The notes: a model not told the origin generated them from the letters alone. Counted from the stretch's first letter, positions 18,365 through 27,341 are shown. The stretch: 64,000 nucleotides of DNA from JAJXWB01 sp964634325 (GCA_964634325.1 CAZWJF010000009.1:100526-164525), one strand, 5' to 3'. Numbers and translations: made by a program.

Positions 18365-18877
18365 ATGACACGTTTTGCGCCCGCCGCCCTGCTTCTGCCG
18401 CTGCTGATCGCCGGGTGCGCCGACTCGCCGACGCCGGCGCTCGCGCCCGCGTCGCAGGAGCCGTCCATGTATCGCTCGCTCGCGGCGCCCGGCGCTGTCG
18501 TTGACGCCGAGGCTGCGCGCTCGATGATCTCCCTCTACCGCTCCAACAAGGGGCTCGGGCCCCTCGCGGTCGATCCGGGGTTGCAGCGCATCGCCGAAGC
18601 GCAGGCGCGCGCCATGGCCGCCGACGGCAAGATCAGCCACGACGCGCACGGTTCGCTGGCGCAACGGCTGAACGCTGCGGGTTACGGCAAGAACGCCGCG
18701 GTCGAGAACGTCTCGGCCGGCTATCACACGCTGGCCGAGGCTTTTTCCGGCTGGCGCGATTCGCCGCCGCACAACGCCAACATGCTGGCCAAAGGCGCAA
18801 GGCGCATGGGGATCGCCGCGGCCTACGCGCCCGGCGCGAAATACAAGGTGTTCTGGACGCTGGTGATGACGGACTAG
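18365..18877 (+). CDS. CAP/SCP-domain lipoprotein
   Basis: This 170-aa protein has a lipoprotein signal with lipobox LIAGC (cysteine about residue 19), so it is probably anchored in the outer membrane or periplasm. The rest is a CAP/SCP-like domain: LYRSNKGLGPLAVDPGLQRIAEAQA, then ISHDAHGSLAQRL, and WRDSPPHNANMLAKGARRMGIAAAY, matching the histidine-containing CAP signature. Bacterial CAP proteins have poorly defined roles. Its stop overlaps the convergent GATase stop. Confidence 0.85.
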   Translation: MTRFAPAALLLPLLIAGCADSPTPALAPASQEPSMYRSLAAPGAVVDAEAARSMISLYRSNKGLGPLAVDPGLQRIAEAQARAMAADGKISHDAHGSLAQRLNAAGYGKNAAVENVSAGYHTLAEAFSGWRDSPPHNANMLAKGARRMGIAAAYAPGAKYKVFWTLVMTD

Positions 18878-19710
18878 ACGGGCGCTGCGGCCATTGCCGG
18901 CGCCGCGTCCCGACTGAACGCTTCCGCCGGGCGTCGCGTCTCCCGCTTTTCGCCGCTGGCCAGCCAGTTGCGCAGGAACGTGTCGAGCCATGCGCCGACC
19001 GCGCGGTCGTGCTGGAACCAGCCTGACAAATGTTCGTGCGGCTGCTGGGCGTTGGGCGACTGCATGCGCTCGAAGGCCCGGGTCGTCCAGCGGCACATCA
19101 TCGCGTAGGTGACTTCGGGGTGGAATTGCAGCGCGACCGCGTTCGGCCCGTAGACGAACGCTTGCGTGTGGAACAGATCGCCTTCCGCCAGAAGCCGCGC
19201 GCCGTTCGGCAGGCCGAACCCTTCTCGATGCCACTGATAGACGACGCGGGGCATCGGACCGCCGAAACAGGCGTCTCCAGCTTGCGTCGGGCGGATCGGG
19301 TAATAGCCGATCTCCGCCGAGCCGCAGGGTTGCGAATAGACCTTGTCGCCGAGGTGGCGCGCCAGCATCTGGCCGCCGAGGCACACGCCGAGAAAAGGCT
19401 TCTTCTCCCTGAGCGGCACGCCGATCCAGTCGGTCTCGCGGGTCAACCAGTCGTCGGGATCGTTGGCGCTCATTGGGCCGCCGAAAATCACCGCGCCGGC
19501 GTGGCCCTCCATCGTCTCTGGCAGGGGGTCGCCGAAGCGCGGCCGCCGGATGTCGAGTTCGCAGCCCTGCTCCTCGAGCAGGCGACCGATCCTGCCCGGC
19601 GTCGAATGTTCCTGGTGCAGGATGAGCAGAACGCGACGCTGGGGAGAATTCGGGGTCATTTCAGCTGTGTTTCCGTCGGTTTGCAGTCCATTGCAAGCGT
19701 TTGTGGTCAT
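18874..19710 (-). CDS. Class I glutamine amidotransferase-like protein (GMP synthase-type GATase)
   Basis: A 278-aa stand-alone GATase domain. The nucleophile elbow is GVCLGGQML, the catalytic histidine is in LQFHPEVT, and YQWHREGFGLP matches the family. With no fused synthetase, it may hydrolyse gamma-glutamyl compounds or supply ammonia to an unlinked partner. I place the start at 19710 because that ATG overlaps the stop of the upstream SDR gene as ATGA; an internal ATG at 19659 (MTPNSPQRR) is where homology begins. Confidence 0.82.
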   Translation of the reverse strand: MTTNACNGLQTDGNTAEMTPNSPQRRVLLILHQEHSTPGRIGRLLEEQGCELDIRRPRFGDPLPETMEGHAGAVIFGGPMSANDPDDWLTRETDWIGVPLREKKPFLGVCLGGQMLARHLGDKVYSQPCGSAEIGYYPIRPTQAGDACFGGPMPRVVYQWHREGFGLPNGARLLAEGDLFHTQAFVYGPNAVALQFHPEVTYAMMCRWTTRAFERMQSPNAQQPHEHLSGWFQHDRAVGAWLDTFLRNWLASGEKRETRRPAEAFSRDAAPAMAAAPV

Positions 19711-20510
19711 TTTTCGTTCGCCGGCCGTCTGTTGGCCTGCCGGGCGGCGATCTTCGGCAGGGTCAGCGAATGCGGGATCCATGCCAGTCCCGCGGCGAGC
19801 GCCTGGTTGACGAGGCCGGGGGTAACGACCCGGCGCCCCGCCATCAGCCCGTCGTAGCCGGCTTCCACGGTTTCGCGCGCGCCGGAGACGCCGGGCGGCG
19901 CGGCCGAAGCCGAGGCCGCCATGCCCGCCCGGTTCTGGAAGCCGGTCGCGACCGGTCCCGGGCAGAGGGCGGTCACGCGCACGCCGTGCGGCCGCAGCTC
20001 CTCCGCCAGAGCTTCTGACAGGGACAGAACATAGGCCTTGGTCGCGTAATAGACCGCCATCCCGGGGCCCGGCGCAAAGGCGGCGATCGAGGCGACGTTG
20101 AGCATGCCGCCGCGATTGGCGCGCAGGTCCGGCGAAAACCGATGGGCGAGCGCTGTCAGCGCGCGGACGTTGACGTCGATCATCGCCAGTTCGTCGTCGA
20201 GCGGCAGCGCGTCGAACGGTCCGTTCAGGCCGTAGCCGGCGTTGTTGACCAGATATTCGACACTGGCGTCGGCCTCCGCCATCGCGGCGACCAAGAGAGC
20301 CGGCGCCTCCGGTCTGGCCAGATCGAGCGGAACGACGAGCGGGCGAAGCCGGCCCCGGCCGGCGATCTCGTCGGCCAGAGCCTCGAGCCGGCCGGCGCGC
20401 CGCGCGACCAGCGCGAGGTCATGGCCGCGTTCGGCGAACAGTCGCGCGAATTCGACGCCGAGCCCTTCGGAAGCGCCGGTGACGAGCGCGACCTTTCGCG
20501 GTTGCGTCAT
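19707..20510 (-). CDS. Short-chain dehydrogenase/reductase (DltE/YqjQ-type)
   Basis: A 267-aa classical SDR: the coenzyme motif TGASEGLG near residue 12, NNAGYG, catalytic Ser in NVASIAAF, and YYATKAYVLSLSEAL with the Tyr-x3-Lys pair, then PGPVATGF. The C-terminus is hydrophobic and may associate with membrane. Substrate unknown. It is coupled by ATGA overlaps both to the upstream TerB gene and the downstream GATase, which suggests a shared function for the three. Confidence 0.87.
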   Translation of the reverse strand: MTQPRKVALVTGASEGLGVEFARLFAERGHDLALVARRAGRLEALADEIAGRGRLRPLVVPLDLARPEAPALLVAAMAEADASVEYLVNNAGYGLNGPFDALPLDDELAMIDVNVRALTALAHRFSPDLRANRGGMLNVASIAAFAPGPGMAVYYATKAYVLSLSEALAEELRPHGVRVTALCPGPVATGFQNRAGMAASASAAPPGVSGARETVEAGYDGLMAGRRVVTPGLVNQALAAGLAWIPHSLTLPKIAARQANRRPANEK

Positions 20511-21007
20511 ATGCCGCCTCCCGCGTCGTCCCAGGGGTTCTCGGGAAGCCCCTCGGCGCCGGCGGCTTGCGACTTGCGTTTCAGCTCCATGCGGTCGCGC
20601 GTGGACACGCCCAGCAACTCGGCGATGCGCCAGACGATGTTTTCTTCGAGTTCGTCCGCGGCGCCGTCGGCGTAGGCCATGTCCCACAGGAGTTCGACGA
20701 CCGCGACGCGGCCCGGCTCGTCGAGCGTACGTTTCAGAACGCTGGTGAACTGGAAAAGATCGACGGCCTCGCGCTCGCTTTCCTCGGCGCGGCGGATCAG
20801 GCGGCGCGCGGCGGCAGGCTCCAGCTCGAAACGCTGTTCGACGATCCGGCGCAGGCGCCTTTGCTCCTGCGGCGCGACATGCCCGTCGGCCATCGCCATA
20901 TGGACCAGCAGGGCGGCGGCCGCGATGCGATAATCGTCCGGCGCGAAGTCCCGCGTGGGGCCGCTGCCGCGGAGATCGTCGAAAAAAGACTTGAGCTTGA
21001 ACCGCAT
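20507..21007 (-). CDS. TerB-family (tellurite resistance-like) protein
   Basis: This 166-aa helical protein matches the TerB-like family: AAAALLVHMAMADGHVAPQEQRRLRRIVEQRF and, in the repeat half, ELLWDMAYADGAADELEENIVWRIAELLGV. The paired ADGxxxxxE segments are the metal-binding-like acidic turns of the fold. A GAGGGGGCG site precedes the ATG. It is the first gene of the TerB-SDR-GATase operon. No terC, terD or terZ gene is adjacent, so a tellurite role is not implied. Confidence 0.82.
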   Translation of the reverse strand: MRFKLKSFFDDLRGSGPTRDFAPDDYRIAAAALLVHMAMADGHVAPQEQRRLRRIVEQRFELEPAAARRLIRRAEESEREAVDLFQFTSVLKRTLDEPGRVAVVELLWDMAYADGAADELEENIVWRIAELLGVSTRDRMELKRKSQAAGAEGLPENPWDDAGGGI

Positions 21008-21202
21008 CGCCCCCTCATGCTGCCGCGGAATTGGTTAACAATATGCTGACGGCTGGGTCAAAATGGAACGCCGCAAGCTCGGCGGAAACGTCTCTTGCAG
21101 GCCGGCCGACGCTCGATCGGCGGCGTTCATGGAAGAAATATTACATTCACATAGAAGGATAGGTCCTTCTTGACATTGCGCGCCGAGCCGCGAGCGCGCG
21201 GC

Positions 21203-21643
21203 CTAGGGGCATTCCTGCGGCTTCACGTCGATCAGCGGCGTACCGTCGACGCAATCGAGCCCGCGGACCAGCAGCCCGTCCGGCTCCACCGCCTCCAGTT
21301 TCAGCACGGACGAAGCAATCGGATTCGGCCGGACCGGCGACCGCAACGCGAACGTGCCGTATAGCGCGTCCTTGCCCTTGGGCGCCTGCAGAAGCAGGTC
21401 GCGGCGGGCCAGATGCATGAAATAGAGCGCCTGAACGTAGGCGCGCCCTTCGAGCCCCTTCAGCGCCGGGCGCCAGCGGTCGTCGATTTCGAGTCGGCAG
21501 AGGGGGCCGTCATGCGCCCCGCGCCGCGGACATTCGCCGCGCTCGCGCCACGGGGTGCGGATGCGCCCGATAAAGTAGAGCCCGGCGTCGAACGTCTCGG
21601 GCAGGCTCCCGGCGATCTCGCCGGGACGAATGTCGAAATCCAT
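21203..21643 (-). CDS. trmO: TrmO-family tRNA methyltransferase (TsaA/UPF0066-like)
   Basis: A 146-aa protein with the TsaA-like beta-barrel signature FALRSPVRPNPIASSVLKL, plus IGRIRTPW near the N-terminus and GLDCVDGTPLIDVKP near the C-terminus. In E. coli, TrmO uses SAM to N6-methylate t6A37 of threonine tRNAs. This copy covers the catalytic core only and lacks a long C-terminal extension. It is a single gene, with about 195 nt of unassigned DNA upstream of the TerB operon on one side. Confidence 0.82.
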   Translation of the reverse strand: MDFDIRPGEIAGSLPETFDAGLYFIGRIRTPWRERGECPRRGAHDGPLCRLEIDDRWRPALKGLEGRAYVQALYFMHLARRDLLLQAPKGKDALYGTFALRSPVRPNPIASSVLKLEAVEPDGLLVRGLDCVDGTPLIDVKPQECP

Positions 21644-21736
21644 TTGTGCACCCCGTCCGGAAGTCGTCTCCGAAGTCCGGACGGATCATAGATCGTCGAT
21701 GGCGCGCCCGCTTGAAATTGCGCAAGCGCCCATAAA

Positions 21737-21964
21737 TTAGGCAGCCGTGATCACCAGTTGAGCGTCCGAGCCGAGATCGCGGATCGCGGCGTGCAAAGCC
21801 GATTCGACCTCCTCCGCGCGCCCGCGCGAGGGCTTCAGGCGCACATTGACCATCACTTGAGGCGCGGCCGGCGCCTTGGCGGCCGAAAATTGCGGCGCGC
21901 CGATCTTCCCCTCGGCCACAAAAGGCGCGAGGCGGCGGCGAACCTTGTCTTCGATGACGCTCAT
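21737..21964 (-). CDS. Small conserved-looking protein, unknown
   Basis: A 75-aa protein starts MSVIEDKVRRRL (ATG at 21964) with an alternative 12 codons upstream. The second half VMVNVRLKPSRGRAEEVESALHAAIRDLGSDAQLVI looks like a compact alpha/beta domain. No motif is recognised. Codon use resembles neighbours, which supports a real gene, but a spurious frame cannot be excluded. Confidence 0.5.
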   Translation of the reverse strand: MSVIEDKVRRRLAPFVAEGKIGAPQFSAAKAPAAPQVMVNVRLKPSRGRAEEVESALHAAIRDLGSDAQLVITAA

Positions 21965-22074
21965 GCAGTGGCTCCGTAACTTGAGTGCGCGGAGACCCAT
22001 GCAAATTTCAGGCCCCGCTTCCGGCTACCATCGCTCCGTGACAACGATGCGACGCGGGTTCGGGACAGGCGGCC

Positions 22075-22734
22075 TCAGAGCGACCGAAAACGCCAGACAT
22101 GCGTCTTCTTGATTTCCGCGTCCTCGAGCGCGCGCGTCACCGGCACGCGATAGCACGCGATCGGCTCCAGCCGCTCGCGCGCCAGATAGGACCGGCCGGG
22201 GTCGCCGATCAGGACGGTCGCGCCGCGCCGCGCCAAACTCGCCAGCCAATCAGTGACTTGCGCAGCCATGTCGCGTTCGTAGGAGACGTCGCCCGCCAGC
22301 ACCACGTCCCAGCCCTCGTCGAGACCGATCACGTCGCCGGCGCGCGGCGCGACTTGCACGCCGTTCGCCTGCGCGTTGATCGAAATCGCCTCGATCGCGA
22401 AGTCGTCGATTTCGCTCGCCTCGACCTTCGCGGCGCCCGCCCTGGCCGCCGCAATGGCGACCAGCCCCGAGCCCGAGGCGAAATCCAGCGCGCGTTTGTC
22501 GGCGACGATGTCGGGATTGTCGAGAATGTGACGCGCGAGCGCTTGCCCTCCCGCCCAGGCGAAGGCCCAGAACGGCGGCGGAAGCCCGATCTCGCCGAGC
22601 TCCTCTTCGGTCTTCTCCCACAGCGCGGTCGCTTCGTCGGCGAGTTGCAGGGAAATCTCAGGCGCGTGCGGAACCTGAAGCAGCCGTGTGTTCGCGCGAA
22701 TGAAGGCGGCGCGGTCGGAGATCGGTTTGGTCAT
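22075..22734 (-). CDS. SAM-dependent methyltransferase, EtfB-lysine methyltransferase-like
   Basis: A 219-aa class I methyltransferase. The start region ALWEKTEEELGEIGLPPPFWAFAWAGGQALARHIL and the SAM-binding LDFASGSGLVAIAAARAGA, then SEIDDFAIEAISINAQAN and DVVLAGDVSYE, match the family of ETFBKMT, whose bacterial members methylate electron-transfer flavoprotein beta. The target here is inferred. The ATG overlaps the upstream GNAT stop as ATGA, so the two are co-translated. Confidence 0.82.
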   Translation of the reverse strand: MTKPISDRAAFIRANTRLLQVPHAPEISLQLADEATALWEKTEEELGEIGLPPPFWAFAWAGGQALARHILDNPDIVADKRALDFASGSGLVAIAAARAGAAKVEASEIDDFAIEAISINAQANGVQVAPRAGDVIGLDEGWDVVLAGDVSYERDMAAQVTDWLASLARRGATVLIGDPGRSYLARERLEPIACYRVPVTRALEDAEIKKTHVWRFRSL

Positions 22735-23171
22735 GAGTTCGACAGGTTCAAGACGAATTTCTGTTCGCGGACTTTGACGCCCCAGCTCTCGGCGTCGAGC
22801 GCCAGAGCGAGCCGGAAGCCGCGCGCTTCGTACAGGCGGCGCGCGGCGTGAAGACCTTCGAAGGTCCACAGATACAGGCTCTCGAAGCCCGATTCGCGGC
22901 TGAACGCGACGGCCTCGTCGAGCAGCGCCGCGCCCAGGCCCGTTCCCCGCGCATCGTCGTCGAGAATGAACCAGCGCAGATGCGCGCCCGCCTCGGCTGC
23001 GCGCCGCCCATCGATTGCGATCGAGCCGATGGCGCGGCCGTCGCGCAGGGCGAACCAGAGCCGCGAGTCGGGTCGCGGCAGGGCGCTCAGGAATTCTGCG
23101 GCCTCCGCGGCCACGCGCGCCTCGAAGAAGGCGCCGAATCCCCACGCGCGCGCGTAATAGGCCGCGTGCAT
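22731..23171 (-). CDS. GNAT family N-acetyltransferase (N-terminus probably longer)
   Basis: A GNAT acetyltransferase with the acetyl-CoA-binding region FILDDDARGTGLGAALLDEAVAFSRE (R/Q-x-x-G-x-G/A variant RGTGLG) and YLWTFEGLHAARRLYEARGF. The only in-frame ATG is at 23171 (146 aa). However, the frame remains open upstream to about 23292, and codons just before the ATG read ITADYSPGALGRLIE, which looks like the first strand and helix of the family. The true start may be a non-canonical codon upstream. Coupled to the methyltransferase by ATGA. Confidence 0.78.
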   Translation of the reverse strand: MHAAYYARAWGFGAFFEARVAAEAAEFLSALPRPDSRLWFALRDGRAIGSIAIDGRRAAEAGAHLRWFILDDDARGTGLGAALLDEAVAFSRESGFESLYLWTFEGLHAARRLYEARGFRLALALDAESWGVKVREQKFVLNLSNS

Positions 23172-23404
23172 CTCGATGAGGCGGCCGAGCGCGCCGGGCG
23201 AATAGTCGGCTGTGATTTCGGCGCGGTCGAAGATGCAGTTGCTCCCGGCGGTGAGGCCGCGCAGCGCGCGGCGGCGACCGACCGCGTCAAATCAACGCGA
23301 AAGCAGACGCGCGGTCAAACAATCGCCTTGGCGAGGTTGCATTGCGCCTCCTGCGCAAACCGGCTAGGCAGGCCGGCGATCGGGGCGAAATCGGAGCGCG
23401 TTGA

Positions 23405-24706
23405 ATGCGCATAGCGATGATTGGTTCGGGCTATGTCGGGCTCGTGTCTGGCGTATGCTTTTCGGATTTCGGCCACGACGTCGTGTGCATCGACAAGGAT
23501 GCGGCCAAGATCGCTCAGCTCGAAGCTGGCGTCATGCCGATTTACGAACCGGGTCTCAAGGAGATCGTCGACAAGAACGTCCGCGAGGGGCGGTTGTCGT
23601 TCACGACCGATCTCCCGGCGGGCGTGAAGGGCGCGAAGGCCATCTTCATCGCGGTCGGCACGCCTTCGCGCCGTGGCGACGGCTACGCGGATCTGTCCTA
23701 TGTCTATGCGGCGGCCAAAGAGCTCGCCGAGCACGCCGATCGCGACGCGGTCGTCGTCACCAAGTCGACCGTGCCGGTCGGCACTGGCGACGAGGTCGAA
23801 CGCATCGTGCGCGAGATCAGGCCCAATTCGCAGATCGCGGTCGTCTCCAATCCAGAATTCCTGCGCGAAGGCGCCGCCATCGCCGACTTCAAACATCCCG
23901 ACCGCATCGTCATCGGCACGGACGATGCTCGCGCCCGCGACGTGATGCAGGAGGCCTATCGGCCGCTCTATCTCAATAATCAGCCGCTGCTGTTCATGGC
24001 GCGCCGTACGGCGGAGCTGACCAAATACGCGGCCAACGCCTTTCTGGCGACCAAGATCACCTTCATCAACGAAATCGCCGATCTCTGCGAGGCGACCGGC
24101 GCCAACGTGCAGGACGTCGCCCGCGGCATCGGCCTCGACAACCGCATCGGCCGCAAGTTCTTGCACGCTGGCCCCGGCTACGGCGGAAGCTGCTTCCCGA
24201 AGGATACGCTCGCGCTGGTCAAGACCGGGCATGACGCAGGCAGCCCGCTGCGCATCGTGGAGACGGTCGTCGCCATCAACGATCAGCGCAAGCGCGCGAT
24301 GGCGCGAAAAGTGATTGCGGCCTGCGGCGGCTCGGTGCGCGGCAAGACGATCGCGCTGCTCGGCCTGACCTTCAAGCCGAACACCGACGACATGCGCGAC
24401 GCGCCCTCGCTGATGATCATTCCGGCGCTGCAGGACAATGGCGCGAAGGTGCGCGCCTACGATCCCGAAGGCATGGGCCAGGCGAAGGCTCTGCTCGACA
24501 ACGTCGAATTTGCGCAGAGCGCCTATGCGGCGATCGAAGGCGCCGACGCGCTCGTGATCGTCACCGAATGGGACGCCTTCCGCGCCCTCGATCTCGGCAA
24601 GGTCAAGACTTTGCTGAAGTCTCCCGTCGTCGTCGACCTTCGCAACGTCTACCGGCCCGATGAAATGGAGCGGCTCGGCTTCGACTATGTGAGCGTTGGC
24701 CGCTGA
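23405..24706 (+). CDS. ugd: UDP-glucose 6-dehydrogenase
   Basis: This 433-aa enzyme oxidises UDP-glucose twice with NAD+ to UDP-glucuronate, a precursor of exopolysaccharide, LPS and other surface glycans. The Rossmann GSGYVGLV lies at residues 7-14, FAVGTPS is represented by IAVGTPSRRGDG, and the catalytic cysteine is C263 in GYGGSCFPKDT. NTDDMRDAPS in the C-terminal domain binds the nucleotide sugar. Length is normal. It is isolated from the main polysaccharide cluster by about 9 kb. An alternative is the closely related UDP-N-acetyl-sugar dehydrogenases, which I consider less likely. Confidence 0.93.
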   Translation: MRIAMIGSGYVGLVSGVCFSDFGHDVVCIDKDAAKIAQLEAGVMPIYEPGLKEIVDKNVREGRLSFTTDLPAGVKGAKAIFIAVGTPSRRGDGYADLSYVYAAAKELAEHADRDAVVVTKSTVPVGTGDEVERIVREIRPNSQIAVVSNPEFLREGAAIADFKHPDRIVIGTDDARARDVMQEAYRPLYLNNQPLLFMARRTAELTKYAANAFLATKITFINEIADLCEATGANVQDVARGIGLDNRIGRKFLHAGPGYGGSCFPKDTLALVKTGHDAGSPLRIVETVVAINDQRKRAMARKVIAACGGSVRGKTIALLGLTFKPNTDDMRDAPSLMIIPALQDNGAKVRAYDPEGMGQAKALLDNVEFAQSAYAAIEGADALVIVTEWDAFRALDLGKVKTLLKSPVVVDLRNVYRPDEMERLGFDYVSVGR

Positions 24707-24831
24707 TTTTGGCGCGTTGATTTCATTCTGCGGAACGACCGCCCGCTTGCCGAACGGGCGCGCGCCCTGCATTCTCCGGCTCGAGAAGTCGCGCTGAAAG
24801 TCGCGACACGGGAAACGCCAGAGCAGGGCTC

Positions 24832-26343
24832 ATGAACGCGACAGCGACACTCGAGCGTCCGGCTGCAAGAGCCGGCGCAAAGACCGAACATTTCGACGTA
24901 CTTATCGTCGGCGCGGGCATCTCCGGCGTCGGCTCGGCCTATCATCTGATTCATCAATGCCCCGGCATGAGCTTCGTCGTGCTCGAGACCCAGGAAAGTT
25001 TCGGCGGCACCTGGATCACGCACAAATATCCCGGCATCCGTTCGGACAGCGATCTCCACACCTTCGGCTATCGTTTCAAGCCATGGGTCGGCAAACCGAT
25101 CGCGACGGCCGAGGAGATTCTGAAATACATGGGCGAGGTGATCGAGGAGAATGTTCTTTCGCCCCACATCCGCTATCGCCACAAGATTCGCGATGCGCGC
25201 TGGTCGAGCGCGGACAATCTCTGGACGATCGACGCGGAGCGTCTCGACACCGGCGAGCGGCTGACCTTCACCTGCAACTTCCTGTGGATGTGCCAGGGCT
25301 ATTACCGCCATTCCGAAGGCTACACGCCGGAATGGAAGGACATGGACAAATATGAGGGCCGCATCGTCCATCCGCAGACCTGGCCGCAAGACCTGGATTA
25401 CAAGGGCAAGCAGGTTCTCGTCATCGGCTCCGGGGCGACGGCGGCGACCGTCATTCCGGCGATGGCGCCCGACGCTGCGCATGTGACGATGTTGCAGCGT
25501 TCGCCGACCTATTTCATTCCCGGCCGCAACGCGATCGACATCGCCGAGCAATTGCGCAAGCTGCAGATCGACGAGGCCTGGATTCACGAGATCGTACGCA
25601 AGCAGATCCTCTACAACCAGGCCGACTTCACGCGCCGCTGCCTCGAGGAGACCGAGGCGGTGAAGAAGGAATTGCTCGGCGCTGTGCGCGCCTATCTCGG
25701 CCCCGACTATGATATCGAGAAGCATTTCACACCGAAATACCGCCCGTGGCGCCAGCGCATCGCCTTCGTGCCGGACGGCGATCTCTTCAAGGGCATCGCG
25801 TCGGGCAAGGCGAGCGTCGTCACGGACGAGATCGATCGTTTCACGAAGAAGGGCGTGCTCCTGAAATCCGGCAAGGAGCTCGAGGCCGACATCACCGTCA
25901 CCGCGACTGGCTTCAACCTCTGCATGATGGGCGACATCGCCTTCGAGATCGACGGCCAACCGTTGAACTGGGCCGACACGATCACCTATCGCGGCCTGAT
26001 GTTCACCGGCGTGCCGAACCTCGCCTGGGTGTTCGGCTACTTCCGCGCGAGCTGGACGCTGCGCACCGACATGGTGGCCGATTTCGTCTGCGCGCTGCTC
26101 AACCACATGAAGGCGAAGGGCGCGAAGCGGGTTGAAGTGGCGCTGCGGCCGCAGGACCGCGACGAACCCGTCCTGCCGTGGATCGATCCCGAGAATTTCA
26201 ATCCCGGCTACATGATGCGCGGCATGGACATCCTGCCCAAACGACTCGACAAGCCGGAATGGCAGCACAGCCAGGATTACTGGACCGAGAAGGACGAGAT
26301 TCCGAAAACGAATTTCGACGACGCGGCGTTCGTGTATTCGTGA
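24832..26343 (+). CDS. EthA-like flavin-containing (Baeyer-Villiger type) monooxygenase
   Basis: A 503-aa class B flavoprotein monooxygenase. The FAD motif GAGISGVGSAYHL starts at residue 27, and the NADPH motif GSGATAATVIPAM lies mid-protein. FGGTWITHKYPGIRSDSDLHTFGYRF is close to the corresponding region of mycobacterial EthA, and later MLQRSPTYF and TATGFNL also match. EthA-type enzymes oxygenate ketones and some sulfur compounds. The natural substrate is unknown. About 35 nt separate it from the convergent enoyl-CoA hydratase, with a hairpin between. Confidence 0.87.
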   Translation: MNATATLERPAARAGAKTEHFDVLIVGAGISGVGSAYHLIHQCPGMSFVVLETQESFGGTWITHKYPGIRSDSDLHTFGYRFKPWVGKPIATAEEILKYMGEVIEENVLSPHIRYRHKIRDARWSSADNLWTIDAERLDTGERLTFTCNFLWMCQGYYRHSEGYTPEWKDMDKYEGRIVHPQTWPQDLDYKGKQVLVIGSGATAATVIPAMAPDAAHVTMLQRSPTYFIPGRNAIDIAEQLRKLQIDEAWIHEIVRKQILYNQADFTRRCLEETEAVKKELLGAVRAYLGPDYDIEKHFTPKYRPWRQRIAFVPDGDLFKGIASGKASVVTDEIDRFTKKGVLLKSGKELEADITVTATGFNLCMMGDIAFEIDGQPLNWADTITYRGLMFTGVPNLAWVFGYFRASWTLRTDMVADFVCALLNHMKAKGAKRVEVALRPQDRDEPVLPWIDPENFNPGYMMRGMDILPKRLDKPEWQHSQDYWTEKDEIPKTNFDDAAFVYS

Positions 26344-26351
26344 TCATTCTC

Positions 26352-26371
26352 TCTCCCCGCTTGCGGGGAGA
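26352..26371. repeat. TCTCCCCGC palindrome between convergent genes
   Basis: TCTCCCCGC (26352-26360) and GCGGGGAGA (26363-26371) form a 9-bp stem across a 2-nt loop (some inner pairs would open). This is the same core as at 7041-7068 and again lies between two convergent genes, so it could serve as a bidirectional 3' stem-loop. No T-tract is present. Confidence 0.6.
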
Positions 26372-26377
26372 AGGAGA

Positions 26378-27208
26378 TCACTTCCCCCACCCCACGTTCC
26401 ACGCGGGCTTTCGTTTCTCGACGAACGCCCGCGTGCCTTCAGCGCCCTCCGGACTGCGAACCGCCGACACGAAATCCTCCGCCGCGCGGTCGAGCAAGGA
26501 ATCCATCGGCTCGCCGCCCTTGGCGACGCGATGCATCAGCGCCTTGGTGACCGCGACCGCTTCCGGCGCGCATTTGAGGATTTGCGCGATCGTGGCGTCA
26601 ATCAGCGCCTCCAGCGCTTCGGACGTCTCGGCGACCTCGTGCGCAATGCCGACATCGCGCGCCTGAAATCCATTGAGCTTGGCGCCCGAAACGCCGAAAC
26701 GCCGCGCCGCGGTCAGGCCGATCCGGCGCACGACAAAGGGCGAGATCTGCGCCGGCACGATGCCGAGCATCGTCTCGCTCATCGCGAATTGCGCATCGGC
26801 CTTCGCGATCGTGATGTCGCCGAGACACGCCATTCCAAAGCCGCCGCCCATGGCGAAGCCTTCGACCACGACGATGACCGCCTGTCGGGCCTCGTCGATC
26901 ATCTGAAACAGCGCGCCGCCCTGCCGGTTCGCTTCCTTCAGCGCATCGTGCTCGCCCGGCGCGAGCGGTTTCGATGCGGCGCTGAACCCCTTGATGTCGC
27001 CGCCGGCGCAAAACGTGCCGCCCGCGCCGCGCAGCACGGCCACGCGCACGTCGGGCATGTCCTGCAGCGCCGCGAATGTTCGCCGCAGTTCCGCGCCCAT
27101 GCCGGCCACCAGCGCATTGCGCGCCTCGGGCTTGTTCAGCCAGACGGTGAGGACGGGCCCCTTGCGTTCGAGCTTGATGAATTCCGGCGTTTCCGGCAGG
27201 CCCGCCAT
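26378..27208 (-). CDS. Enoyl-CoA hydratase/isomerase family protein
   Basis: A 276-aa crotonase-fold protein. The oxyanion-hole segments are visible as GGTFCAGGDIKGFSA and VVVEGFAMGGGFGMACLGDI, the second containing the GGG turn. A catalytic-position acidic residue follows in FAMSETMLGIVPAQISPF. It could hydrate or isomerise an enoyl-CoA within the acyl-CoA catabolic island that begins on the opposite strand 133 nt away. The divergent promoter region suggests joint regulation. Confidence 0.88.
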   Translation of the reverse strand: MAGLPETPEFIKLERKGPVLTVWLNKPEARNALVAGMGAELRRTFAALQDMPDVRVAVLRGAGGTFCAGGDIKGFSAASKPLAPGEHDALKEANRQGGALFQMIDEARQAVIVVVEGFAMGGGFGMACLGDITIAKADAQFAMSETMLGIVPAQISPFVVRRIGLTAARRFGVSGAKLNGFQARDVGIAHEVAETSEALEALIDATIAQILKCAPEAVAVTKALMHRVAKGGEPMDSLLDRAAEDFVSAVRSPEGAEGTRAFVEKRKPAWNVGWGK

Positions 27209-27277
27209 TGATTTTTCTCCCGTTTCGCGGCCGTGCGCGGCCGTCTCGAATCCGATCTTACGAAATTCTGAGGATGG

Positions 27278-27306
27278 TTCAAATTTTTCCGCGGGGCGGG
27301 TATGAT
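27278..27306 (+). promoter_or_regulatory. Candidate sigma-70 type promoter upstream of the AtuA-like gene
   Basis: TTCAAA (27278-27283) and TATGAT (27301-27306) are separated by 17 nt, a good -35/-10 spacing with the -10 at 5 of 6 consensus. It lies 36 nt before the ATG at 27342 in a locally AT-rich stretch. Prediction from sequence only. Confidence 0.4.
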
Positions 27307-27341
27307 GAGGCCAATCACAGAATTTTCAGGGAAGAAACGCC

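Noticed and set aside
20507..21007. A tellurite-resistance operon
   Set aside because: Only a TerB-like gene is present; no TerC, TerD or TerZ relatives are adjacent, so resistance is not supported.
23405..24706. Membership of ugd in the polysaccharide cluster
   Set aside because: It is separated from the cluster by about 9 kb of catabolic genes, so no operon link can be claimed.
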